From assembly GCA_940337035.1 (NCBI GenBank), contig CALNHX010000285.1, positions 1-64,000 of the forward strand: a DNA stretch of 64,000 nucleotides. The letters run 5' to 3'. Under the pieces are notes generated by a model. The model did not search any database. It had not been told where the DNA came from and saw only the letters and a list, made by a program, of their open reading frames with translations. Positions 54,881 through 64,000 of this stretch are shown one piece after another. Source of the DNA: Agriotes lineatus (taxonomy: Eukaryota; Arthropoda; Insecta; Coleoptera; Elateridae). The stretch's first letter is position 1. Each line of letters starts with the position of its first letter. A program made the translations under genes and the position numbers.

Positions 54881-55292
54881 TGAGTTACTGATTATCTGAC
54901 CCCTTCCCAAAATTTGATTTTTGGTTATCAGTTTTTGGAAACCATTTTGGCATTCGCCATTTTTGTGCTGTTAAAGGCAGGTGCTTCGAAGATTCACGTC
55001 TTGGAAACGTAACTTTATTGGAAATATTCGGGCCCATCTGGTGAAACCGTGTGGTCGAGGTGATCGGACGTGTTTGCGAAGCTCGTAGTATAAACATTAA
55101 TTTAAGTGGTATATAGTGGAAATACGATCCAAAAAGTTATAGTGTTGAATGGAATAAAGTGCTAGCTAACCTGTAGAAGCAAGTTCATTAGAGAGTAGGC
55201 GGTGGTTTTTGGAAAAAAGCCTAATCAGCTATTTTACGAAGATAAATTGTCCATCTACGTATCCCTTCTCCCCGCATCGTGTACCTGTGACA

Positions 55293-56267
55293 ATGGCCCC
55301 ACCATCCATTCTGTGCGCGAATATCTGCGTCCGCTGTAAACAAATTATCGACTCCGAATTTGCAAAATGCGGCGAGTGCGATAGCCACTATCATTTTGAG
55401 TGTTCCATTGCAGAAATGAACTATAATAAACAGATAAAGGCTAAGAAGATCTGGAAATGCTACCAATGCACTGGTACAGGTGCTGTAACTAGACAACGCA
55501 TAAATTCAGCTGCTAGCTCGAATCTAAACGCGCACGCGGGTCTTAATTCGCCCGTAAGTCAAGATAAACGTAAAGAACCTACCTTACAAGAAATCGTAAA
55601 CATGCTTACAACGATCAACGATAAAATTGAAACAGTCAATAACGAGGTAAAAGATGTTAAAGAGTCTGTTATCTTTGTATCTGCGAAATACGATGAAGTT
55701 ATTAAGCTGCTTACAACTACTACAGACGAAATAAAAAATATGCGAAACGAAATTCAGCTACTCAAAAACGCAAATAAATCGAAAGAAGATCAGATAATAA
55801 ACCTTCAAACTCGCCTTACTAATCTTGAGCAATACACTAGAAATAAAAACATCGAAATCGCTGGAGTTCAAGAAACTACCGGAGAAAATTGCAAAGCAAT
55901 AGTTGCAAAAATTGCTAAGGAGTTACAACTTCAAATATCTGAAGAAGATGTCGACGTCGCCCATCGTTTACCCATAAACAGGAATGGAGGTTCAAGCATA
56001 GTGGCCCAATTCCGTTCACGTACAAAACGTGATTTACTTGTTGATAAACGGTATCTGGTAATCACAAATAACAATATTCCAGGAATGACAATTGGCCAAA
56101 AAATCTACTTAAATGAACATTTGACTCCGGAAAACAAGCAACTGATGTGGAAGACCAGAATGCGAGCTCGCGATGTCGGTTTCAGATTTGTTTGGACGAC
56201 TTGGACAGGAAGATGCCGGTTAATCAGTAGAAAAACATTGATTTTTGGGTATGTTTCTTATCTTTGA
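55293..56267 (+). CDS. CR1-like ORF1 protein (zinc finger, coiled coil, RNA-binding-like domain)
   Basis: ATG 55,293 starts MAPPSILCANICVRCKQIID; the in-frame upstream part lacks another ATG. Residues about 8-62 form a PHD-like finger: CVRC, KCGEC, HYHFEC, CYQC. Residues about 100-185 are a coiled coil (TINDKIETVNNEVKDVKESV; DEIKNMRNEIQLLKNANKSK). Residues about 195-320 match the C-terminal domain of retroelement ORF1 proteins: RNKNIEIAGVQE, DVDVAHRLPINRNG, SSIVAQFRSRTKRDLL, KIYLNEHLTPENKQLMWKTR. Such proteins coat the element RNA and help strand exchange. The last 20 residues (after RFVWTTW) diverge from the expected end, suggesting a late shift. Otherwise open. Confidence 0.8.
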   Translation: MAPPSILCANICVRCKQIIDSEFAKCGECDSHYHFECSIAEMNYNKQIKAKKIWKCYQCTGTGAVTRQRINSAASSNLNAHAGLNSPVSQDKRKEPTLQEIVNMLTTINDKIETVNNEVKDVKESVIFVSAKYDEVIKLLTTTTDEIKNMRNEIQLLKNANKSKEDQIINLQTRLTNLEQYTRNKNIEIAGVQETTGENCKAIVAKIAKELQLQISEEDVDVAHRLPINRNGGSSIVAQFRSRTKRDLLVDKRYLVITNNNIPGMTIGQKIYLNEHLTPENKQLMWKTRMRARDVGFRFVWTTWTGRCRLISRKTLIFGYVSYL

Positions 56268-56301
56268 ACAATAAATTCATATTATTTTGTCTTGTTTAGT
56301 A

Positions 56302-59286
56302 ATGGAACCCAAGAACGAGGATATTTTTTTCAATTATGTTAATGTCGAAGATATTGCTACAAATACTGCAATTGATTTAAAAGATTTTAGCACACAAGTC
56401 AACAACTTTACGGAAAATAAACAGTCGCTCAATTTATTCCATTCAAATATACGAAGCATATCAAAAAATTTCGATGAGTTACCAGTTTTATTAGGTGAAT
56501 GTAAATTCCAATTTGATATTATAGTCTTAAGTGAAACTTGGAATGTTGAAAATATAAATTGCTTTAATTTGGAAGGATATTTCACTTATTACAATAACAG
56601 TTCATATGTTCAAAATGATGGTGTAGTAGTTTTTGTTAAAAGTTCTTTGCCCACCACAATCCAATTAATTGATTTAAATGTTAACGGTAATTATAAGTTA
56701 CTAAGAATTGAGTTTGTTCTTAATAATTTACGATACGGAATTACATCAGTTTATAGACCCCCGTCTTATTCAGCTATAAATTTTATATTTGAACTTAATG
56801 AGTATATAACACGATCTTGTAAATTTGCAAATGAAATTATAACTGGTGATATAAATTTGGATCTATTAGATGCTCAGGATAGAAATGTACAAGACTACCT
56901 TGATACACTTAGTCGACATGGGTTTCAATCGTGTATAAATTTGCCGACACGAGAAAAAGCTTGCTTAGACCATATTTTTGTAAAAACTAACATTCACAGC
57001 AACTATATATTCCCGTTAGTTCTAAAATCAAAAATTACCGATCACGATCCCATCTCTTTGCATTTAAAATTTCAAAATGCACACACTGATTTGAAAAAAG
57101 AGCCAAGTAGTTCTGTGAGGACATTAAAAATTATTAATTATAAAAAATTAACGCAAAATCTCCAAACGCTAGACTGGGATTTTGTTATTAATGGAGATAT
57201 CGACAAGTGTATGGATAACTTGGTGCAGTTATTGCAAAAACAAATATATAAATGTACTTATAATAAAGTATTTAACAATAAAAATTCTAAGAGAAAACCA
57301 TGGATCACTAATGGTATAGTTAGATCAATAAGTATTAGAGATGATCTATACAAACAGTATCGTTTAAATCCTGAAAATCAAGCCATCAGAATAACTTACT
57401 TACGATATAAACGAACTATTAATTCACTCATTCACCAAACAAAGAACACATATTATAAAAATCAACTTCATACTTGTCAAAATAATCCGCGAAAAATTTG
57501 GAATTTAGCTAAAGAGTGTTTAAATGTTAGTAGTCAAAAGGAAAGTGTCACTTCTCTAAAAGTCGATGGAAAAACATTTAATTCTAAAAATGATACTGCC
57601 TCTCAATTTAATAACCATTTTGTAAATGTTAGTAAAAATTTATCAGATAAAATTATAAATAATCAATCCGACACGAACTCTATGATTAATGAAATTCCAC
57701 TGAGCGGAAGGAGCTTTTTTTTAAACCCAACTACCCCAAATGAAATTGCTAACATCATACACAATTTAAAAAACAACAAGTCTCCTGGAATCGATAACAT
57801 AACTTCTGAAACATTAAAATGTATTGCTCCCGTAATTAGCATACCGTTATCTACTATCTTTAATAATTGCTTCTCACAGGGATATTTCCCAAAATCTTTA
57901 AAAACGGCTGCTGTGATTCCAGTTTACAAGGGAGGTGATAAAACCGATGTTAACAATTATCGTCCTATATCACTTTTATCTGCTATTTCTAAAGTATTAG
58001 AAAAATTAATCAAAGTAAGACTACTGCATTTTTTAGACAATTTTAATGTCCTATCAAAACGTCAATTTGGTTTTTTTTAAAACAAATCTACAGATGATGC
58101 CATTTCATCCCTGTGCTCTGAGATTTACAATTCTCTTGATAATTCGAGGCCGTGCATTGCTGTATTCCTTGACCTTGCCAAAGCTTTTGATACTGTAAAC
58201 CACAGTATTCTGCTATTAAAATTGGAGAAATACGGTATTAGAAGCATACCTTTAAACTTATTCAAAAGCTATTTATCAGAACGGAAACAATTGGTTAAAT
58301 TACAAGAGTGTCGAAGTTCAACTGTAACTGTAACTTGTGGTGTACCACAGGGAACAGTTCTCGGACCATTGTTGTTTGTGATCTACATAAACGATCTGTT
58401 AAAATATTCAAAAATAAGAGGTAAAATAATTGCCTATGCTGATGACACCGCTTTGGTAGTGGAGGGTGAATCTTGGGGCGAGGTTAGGGAGGCGGCAATG
58501 CATGATCTTGATACTATTAAAAAATGGCTGGATTTAAATATTTTAACTCTAAATTATAATAAAAGTAATTTCTTAACTTTTACATTGCAAGAAGTTAAGC
58601 AACCAATTTTTACTCAAATCTCTGTGTCTTGTAGTAACTGTGATCCTGGTAATTGTCTATGTAATATTAAGATTAAAAAAGCAACATCTGTAAAATATTT
58701 GGGCATTACTGTTGATCAGCATATGAGATGGGATTCACATATTTATAATGTATGCTGCAAACTTAGAAAATTAATATATATGTTTAAAAGATTACGAGAT
58801 ATACTATCATTGAAACAATTATACAGCTTCTACTATGCATTAGTTCAGTCAGTCATTTCATACGGAATTATTGGCTGGGGTGGTGCAACAGGTCAACGTA
58901 TTGGAAGAGTTAGTGTATTACAAAAATATATATTAAAAATAATGTTGCGCAAACCATTGCTATACCCGACTCGGCAATTGTTTCAGGATAGTCAAGTTTT
59001 AACAGTAAATAAATTATTTTATAATGCGATTCTAAAACACGTAGGAAAAAATCCTACAATTGTTAACAAACATAATCATACCTATAATACAAGAAATAAA
59101 ACTGATGCTATTCCAATAAAAACAAATAAAAGTGTGGGGCAGAGTAGCTTCCATTACTACTTACCAAAAATTTTTAATCAGTTTAAAAAATATATTTCGG
59201 ACAATAATATTCAACTGAACAATAGAAATTATAATAAATTGTGTAAATTATTTCTGAAAAACGTTGATAATGTTTTCATTAACTAA
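56302..59286 (+). pseudogene. CR1-like ORF2: endonuclease and reverse transcriptase, single stop
   Basis: ATG 56,302 lies 34 bp after the ORF1 stop. The frame spans 995 codons with one TAA at 58,078-58,080, where a Gln codon is a likely ancestor (RQFGFF*NKSTDDAISSL). The endonuclease part has LFHSNIRSISKN, LSETW, SVYRPPSY, GDINLDL and ITDHDPISLHL with its catalytic His/Asp pair. The reverse transcriptase part has NNKSPGIDNI, NNYRPISLLSAI, FLDLAKAFDTVNH, GVPQGTVLGPLLFVIYIN and IAYADDTALV near 58,431. A Cys-rich stretch (SCSNCDPGNCLCN) follows near 58,630. One point change from an open frame, so it is young. It would nick DNA and copy its RNA at the nick. Confidence 0.85.
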
Positions 59287-59672
59287 GTACTTGACAAAAG
59301 TAAATATGTATTAGAATAATTAAAATTTGTGAAGGTCACCTCGGGGCACCTTATATACCTACTTCTGCGGGTCCCTCGTCGTAGTGGTTCGTCCTGTGTG
59401 CGTTTTAATGTCGTTGTTTGGGGTTTTTGCATTAAAGCCTCAGCATTGGAGCGTGGATGGGGCGGACTGTTGCGGCGAGGGCTCGTAATGTACAGTACTC
59501 GCCACGCACCTGCATATGCAGTTAGTGGTGTTTAAAATTATATGAAATACTCATAGTTTTTTTTTGTATGCCGTGAAATGGCCCTCTCTTTTTTTTAGGC
59601 GTCTAATTTATATGTACATATTAAATACGTGCTAAATAAAGAGATTATTATTATTATTATTATTATTATTAT
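59287..59672 (+). other. 3' untranslated region and (ATT)n tail of the CR1-like element
   Basis: Moderately GC-rich DNA ending with a poly(A) signal AATAAA (about 59,635) and nine ATT triplets. Confidence 0.7.
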
Positions 59673-61380
59673 CTTATGTAGGAGATTGCTTTTGGTGTGA
59701 TTATGAATTCCGCGGTGATCTGGAATAGACCCCGGGAATGTTATTTGCGGTGATCTCCTAGCCCAGACTTTGTTTGGGGATTTTGCTTTAGCAGCACGTG
59801 GTCCACTTTGGCGAAACGCAGCCGTAAAAATCTAAAACGGGTATGTGGTTTTTTTAAGTTCATTCAGTTCGATTATATGGTTACTTGCCCTTTCAGTTTT
59901 TCTTTTCCCGCTGGGAACATACCTGCAGTACTCCCTTCGCTTGGCAACGTGCCAGCAGCCCTTTCTACTTGGTGGCGAATCGAGCATTGCTCCGCCAGTC
60001 GACGCCGCTGGCTGTGGATCCTCCGAACCTGAGTTACACGACGGGATAGCACCGGCAAACCTCCTGCGACAGCTACTCGGTGGTCACTTGCTCTTTGACC
60101 TCCTCATTGCCCTCCGGCCCCTGCTTACGGTCACGGCAGCTGGAGTGAAACCCATCGCAAAGGTCTGTCAGATTAATATTTCCGTTTCGAACTCCCGAAT
60201 CTTCAGCTCCTCCATGGAGGCAATTGCGCGACGGTGCTGCAATGTGCTCAATAAACTTACGATTGTTTTTAACGTGTATTCTTAAGCGGTAAACTCACCT
60301 GTGGAATATATCTGTTTCTGCCATTGTAACTTAATTATTAATTACGGTAGGTCTTTTAATCGACATATAGCGATTTAGGTTATATGTACGGAGATGCCTC
60401 CGATTTCGGACTAAATTTTACCGGTATTGTGCTTTGTCTCCGACCTCGGACTAATTTTTAGCGGTATTGTAATTCCGTTGTGAAGTCAAGTGCATGAAAA
60501 GTATTCTTTCATTTTCAAATGTCACCTATTACACCGTTGAATAATATCACTATTTGCGCCCTGTCGTGCAAGAGAAATTATTGGTAATGCTCGCGTCACG
60601 ACCGTTTGAATGCAAATTGCCTTGCAATATCGTGAATTCGCCCTTACGGAACCAAAACAAGATCTTGTAGGCCCGTGATAGCGTCGATATAAATTAATTA
60701 ATAATTAAATAAAGGTTAAGCCTTGCATACTGGGTGTTCGGTTGCATTCAACATGCATTCTAAATTTTGCTTTCAATCTTAACAGTTGTGTCGAAGCCAC
60801 GATGCTTTCGAACTCTTACTAAGTGTTTATTCAGTAGTGCATTTGGCCAAGTTTAATATCAATTTTGTATTCTCTTTTTTTATACTACTATTCTGTAACA
60901 AATACATACCGTCTATAATTATTTAATTAATTTGGGCTTGCTTGTCAACTACGCTTTTATGCCCATGTAAATGTAATTGGCAGTATTGTGGTGAGTTTAG
61001 CCTTATGCTTTGTTTGATAATATTAAGCTGTGATATGATCTCCCTATTGAGATTCTGTGTGGATTACTCCGTATTATTTGTTGTATAAAATATTTGTGGA
61101 ACCCGTTTACCATTTGCTCAATTATATTGAATCGTTATCTAGGTCAGCGAATTTTATTTATGCCCCCTTGCCGTATCTCTTTTCAGGAAGTGTTTGGTAC
61201 CGCATCTTATCGTATACCTTTATGTGCGATTAGTCAAGAGCTGGGTTACCTGCTACCTGGCGCCCGTATTTTTATTTTAGCTGAAGCTTTGAGTCTCGTA
61301 TTTGACCCACGCCCTCCTCTGGCTGAGAAGCCGGCCGCTCTTGCTTACCGCCCCCCCTTACCACCAGAGTAACAGTAATT
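59673..61380. other. GC-richer unidentified DNA, possible LTR-like segment
   Basis: About 1.7 kb without a recognised protein. A run of long GC-rich open frames on both strands (59,808-60,285) gives no family match. CCTGGCGCCC occurs near 61,255, again like the primer-binding start after an LTR, and is followed by T-rich DNA much like the sequence after 48,270. No gag-pol and no matching LTR were found. It ends where pogo element I begins. Confidence 0.3.
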
Positions 61381-63103
61381 ACGGTAACAAAATCTAGGGT
61401 GGATTTGCCAATAAATTGCCGAAAAGGTCCTACCACTATATTAACTATAGACGAGGAATAAGATTTGGTACAGTGGTTACTATACATAGGCGACAAAGAT
61501 TTTCCCGCTAGCAAGATCCAGCTGTTGGAATTATTAGTAAAGATAACAAAACGTTCTAAATCATTTGTAAATGGACGGCCAGGGAGGAAATGGTACTCAT
61601 CATTTATGAAAAGGCACCCTATTGTTGCTGAACAAATTTCTCAAAATTTAACTCTAGCAAGATCTTCAGTCACAGAAAATAAAATACGTTCATGGTCTAG
61701 TGAAATTACCGAATACATAAAAACTGAAGGCTTGGAGAGTATTTGGGGAGATCGAACTCGCGTGTATAATGCAGATGAGACTGCTTTCATTTTGGCTTCA
61801 AAAGGTCAAAAAGTTCTAGTGCGTGAATCTACAATCACATAAATAACAACGAAAAAAAAAGTAACTACTTTGATTAATGCTAATGCCGCTGGAAAGATGG
61901 TGCCACCAATGATTGTTTTCAAATACAAAAGAATTCCACCGCACATTACTAATACAATGCCCAATGACTGGGCTATAGCCAAAAGTGAATCAGGATGAAT
62001 GACCGGTACTACATTTTATGAATACGTTATGAACATTTTCTATACATGGTTAGTTAAAATCAATGTAATATTTCCCATTGCTTTCTTTGTAGATGGCCTT
62101 AAGAGTCACCTGACTCTGTAGCTTAGTGACTTTTGTACTGAAAAACAAATTATACTAATTGCTCTGTACCCGAACGCTACTCATCTGTTGCAACCAATGG
62201 ATGTAGCAGTGTTTGGACCATTAAATAGTGGTTGGAAACACGCAGTGAGAAAGTGGAGAATAGATAATAATGCAGCCCAGTTTAAAAAGGAACATTTTGG
62301 TGGTGTTTTACAGGAAGCAATAAACGTTTCTATTTCTCCTGAAATAATCAGTAATGTGTTTAAGTGCACGGTTGTTCCCACTACATCCTGACGCAATAAA
62401 TTACACAAAATACTTTAAAGGTTCTGAAAATGGTAATATAGATCAAAATATCAATCATGAGGAACGTGAACTTATTAAAAAAAAATTTGAATTATATGGA
62501 GCATAATATTTCTAAAGAAACTTTAAATGAATCCAAAAAAGCAAATCTTACGTGGACTGGAAATCTTGAAGAAACATCTATGTTTAATTTTTGGAAAAAG
62601 ACTTCTGCCGCAGTAAACGAATTAAATAGCACTGATTACAATAACTCAATAATGTCAATAATGGTGGCAGAGATATATCAACAGTGGAGGAAAAGATGAA
62701 TTTAGAAAATAATCTGATAGCTCAAATTGCCACACCTGTTCCTTCAGAAAACCCACATTTGGACAGCTAAACAGATCTTTAGCCACTAAAACTAGCCGCA
62801 GAAAACTGATACATCTATTATTTCCATACATGAACTTTCCCCAGATGAGAATAGAGACATTCATTTTGATAACCTGCCAGGTACTTCTACACCTATACCA
62901 CAAGAGGAATTAAATAATAGTTTGGGAAATATATCTGTACCTCACATTTCTGTACCTGCACTTTCTCAACTTGAGGTCAGTGGAACTAATACTGAAAACA
63001 TGCCAACCACCTCTATATGTATCCCTCAACAATTAAATGAGAATTTGGATGATTTACAGGGCACTTCTCCTAGATCCTCTACTGTTTCAACAACAAATGT
63101 TCC

Positions 63104-63112
<9 letters not shown>
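61380..63112 (+). pseudogene. Pogo/Tigger-type transposase I, with stops and shifts
   Basis: The N-terminal psq helix is missing. The trace begins VDLPINCRKGPTTILTIDEE and, after a stop, DLVQWLLYIGDKDFPASKIQ, the CENP-B-type helix-turn-helix ending GRPGRKWYSSFMKRHP. The catalytic core has RVYNADETAFILASKG (first Asp near 61,770), a stop at 61,840, then VPPMIVFKYKRIP, FFVDGLKSHLTL (second Asp, near 62,093) and LLQPMDVAVFGPL (third, near 62,200). After shifts at about 62,380 and 62,500 the C-terminus is Ser/Thr/Pro-rich (PGTSTPIPQEELNNSLG... to 63,112). There the 28S sequence begins. No zinc finger is left. Inactive. Confidence 0.75.
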
Positions 63113-63142
<30 letters not shown>

Positions 63143-63150
63143 TCTCTCTT
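63113..63150 (+). other. 28S rRNA fragment ending at the R2 target site
   Basis: AAGCGCGGGTAAACGGCG (63,113 on) continues as GGAGTAACTATG, then T in place of A, then CTCTCTT. This is the highly conserved 28S segment just upstream of the R2 insertion point (GACTCTCTTAAGGTAGCC). About 37 of 38 bases agree with the 28S sequence as I know it. The downstream 28S part (AGCCAAATGCC) is absent, and upstream the sequence changes to pogo element I, so this is not a ribosomal gene. Confidence 0.8.
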
Positions 63151-64000
63151 GGGTAAAAGGGGGGGCGTTACGCACTTACGCACCGCGTATTCAACTGGAG
63201 ATCAAGTGAGCATACACCTCCAAGCGGGGAGAGTCGGGGGGTGCTAACATATGCTTGCGAACTGGAACACCGTATGTCCGCGGGTGACTAGCGATGCGCT
63301 CCGGCGCACCAGCGGCCCTCAAAGCGGACAACCAGAAAATTCCAGGCGGCGCAGTCAGGAAGCCTCCAGGTCAAATGACAGCGTCCCTGGTATAACTTGC
63401 AATAGCTCACTACATCACGAGCGAGTAGAAGTCGGGTCGATGGTGGACGAGACAAACCGCTGAAGAGTGCAGCGCGGCGTCGTAGAACTCATCGTCGAAT
63501 CGGCGAATCATCTTGGGAGTGACTGCAAACCCTGAAGTCGAGAACCCCTGTCAAGTAGGAGCATCCCAGAAGACTTGAGCTCCTGCCACCGCGTCGATCG
63601 AGTGGCCAGCTACCCAGGACGTCGCCCTAACCATAGGAAACCGTTCGGGTGGAACAAGGTAAGGGGCGACGCTCTACAGGTAGAGCCCGCTACGCCACGC
63701 ACGCGTCTGGTAGGATCTCTCTCGGAAGGCACGGACCTGAAGCGGGGGGACCGACTGCACACCTTTAACTTTGCGGTCACTCAGGTCTATACTGGCAGGA
63801 GTTGGGGGGTCAGTGTGTCGGACACTGATCAACCCCGGTACTGTCATGGTAGTCCTAGCTACATTTTCCAACTGTTGTAGTCTCACACCCTGTCTCTCGG
63901 GGAGGCTTGGATGAATCGACGATTTGATCCAGTGTGAAAATTCCGGTAAGCCTGCCCTGCGGGGTGCACACTGGAGCAAAAGGCACCGCATCTAACGGCT
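63151..64000 (+). mobile_element. Probable R2-like retrotransposon, 5' end
   Basis: Exactly where R2 elements start relative to 28S, the sequence becomes GC-rich (GGGTAAAAGGGGGGGCG) and stays so to the window edge. R2 elements begin with a self-cleaving untranslated leader, and some keep a short upstream 28S piece. Three plus-strand open frames (63,251-63,463, 63,575-63,880) resemble no known protein. The R2 zinc finger, Myb and reverse transcriptase would lie beyond 64,000. The call rests on the junction only. Confidence 0.5.

Larger units (their letters stand above)
54880..59672 (+). mobile_element. CR1-like non-LTR retrotransposon, near complete
   Basis: A roughly 400 bp 5' untranslated region, ORF1 (55,293-56,267), ORF2 (56,302-59,286), a 3' untranslated region and an (ATT)n tail at 59,645-59,672 preceded by AATAAA. 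ORF1 with a PHD-type finger and coiled coil, plus ORF2 with endonuclease and reverse transcriptase, fits CR1/Kiri/Jockey-type elements. The exact clade needs a tree. The 5' boundary is approximate. Confidence 0.8.

Noticed and set aside
59808..60285. Overlapping GC-rich open frames as a gene
   Set aside because: Open on both strands, no family motif, no splice or start context.
63251..63880. GC-rich open frames as the N-terminus of an R2 protein
   Set aside because: No zinc finger, Myb or reverse-transcriptase motif is visible; open frames are expected by chance in GC-rich DNA.

Overview
The window looks like insect (arthropod) nuclear DNA made almost entirely of transposable elements. It is AT-rich. 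Coding stretches are broken by introns with GT/AG boundaries, and several non-LTR elements end in TAA/ATT-type tails. Element families are typical of insect genomes: Penelope-like, RTE-, Jockey- and CR1-like non-LTR elements, an R2-like 5' end, pogo/Tigger, PIF/Harbinger, hAT, piggyBac, Tc1, P/THAP9 and MULE. Myb/SANT and MADF fragments also occur. I recognise no single-copy host gene and no tRNA, CRISPR array or bacterial-style operon. The insect order cannot be decided from what is visible.

Layout. 0-1.1 kb: 3' part of a Penelope-like element with a hammerhead-ribozyme-like fold. 1.5-4.1 kb: RTE-like endonuclease/reverse transcriptase with one stop. 5.2-7.7 kb: decayed Myb/SANT remnants and a large foldback element. 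7.7-10.3 kb: CGAATAA-type repeats around two tandem 540-560 bp hairpin units. 10.8-13 kb: decayed hAT with a hairpin MITE inside it. 13.35-14.2 kb: PIF/Harbinger remnant. 14.9-21.8 kb: two decayed pogo-like elements, the second carrying a Jockey tail and a hairpin MITE in its 5' non-coding part. 21.9-22.9 kb: a 164 bp exon-like unit repeated three times, then a THAP exon. 23.1-25.5 kb: piggyBac with TTAA ends. 25.5-32.7 kb: a pogo-like element with an open 547-codon transposase frame, split by two further pogo-like elements (27.2-29.8 and 30.0-32.5 kb). 32.7-34.4 kb: P/THAP9-like transposase body. 34.8-37.4 kb: MADF exon, then another pogo-like element. 37.4-39.3 kb: Tc1 remnant abutting a hAT C-terminus. 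39.4-40.8 kb: zinc-finger, THAP and P-element scraps. 40.8-45.6 kb: a BED-finger hAT containing a complete Harbinger element (40,887-43,812) with matched ends, a two-exon transposase and a four-exon Myb/SANT partner. 45.6-48.6 kb: GC-richer unidentified DNA. 48.6-51.6 kb: a pogo-like element broken by a MULE with near-identical long ends, then by a Jockey-like element. 52.6-54.7 kb: a second Myb/SANT gene and the 5' piece of a ninth pogo-like element. 54.9-59.7 kb: a near-complete CR1-like retrotransposon. 59.7-61.4 kb: unidentified GC-richer DNA. 61.4-63.1 kb: a pogo-like element. 63.1-64 kb: about 38 nt of 28S rRNA sequence ending at the R2 target site, followed by GC-rich DNA that is probably an R2 5' end.

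How it fits together. The window is a nest of successive insertions. At least nine pogo-like units from different families are present. Those with visible flanks each carry their own short motif, repeated several times outside the coding region, and most have a splice acceptor directly before the start codon. Several C-termini carry PHD-like fingers, while two carry a different 'DFIV/DFVI' module. Most frames are broken. The clearest open frames are the pogo transposase at 25,590-27,233, the spliced Harbinger transposase at 43,572-42,416 and the CR1 ORF1 at 55,293-56,267.
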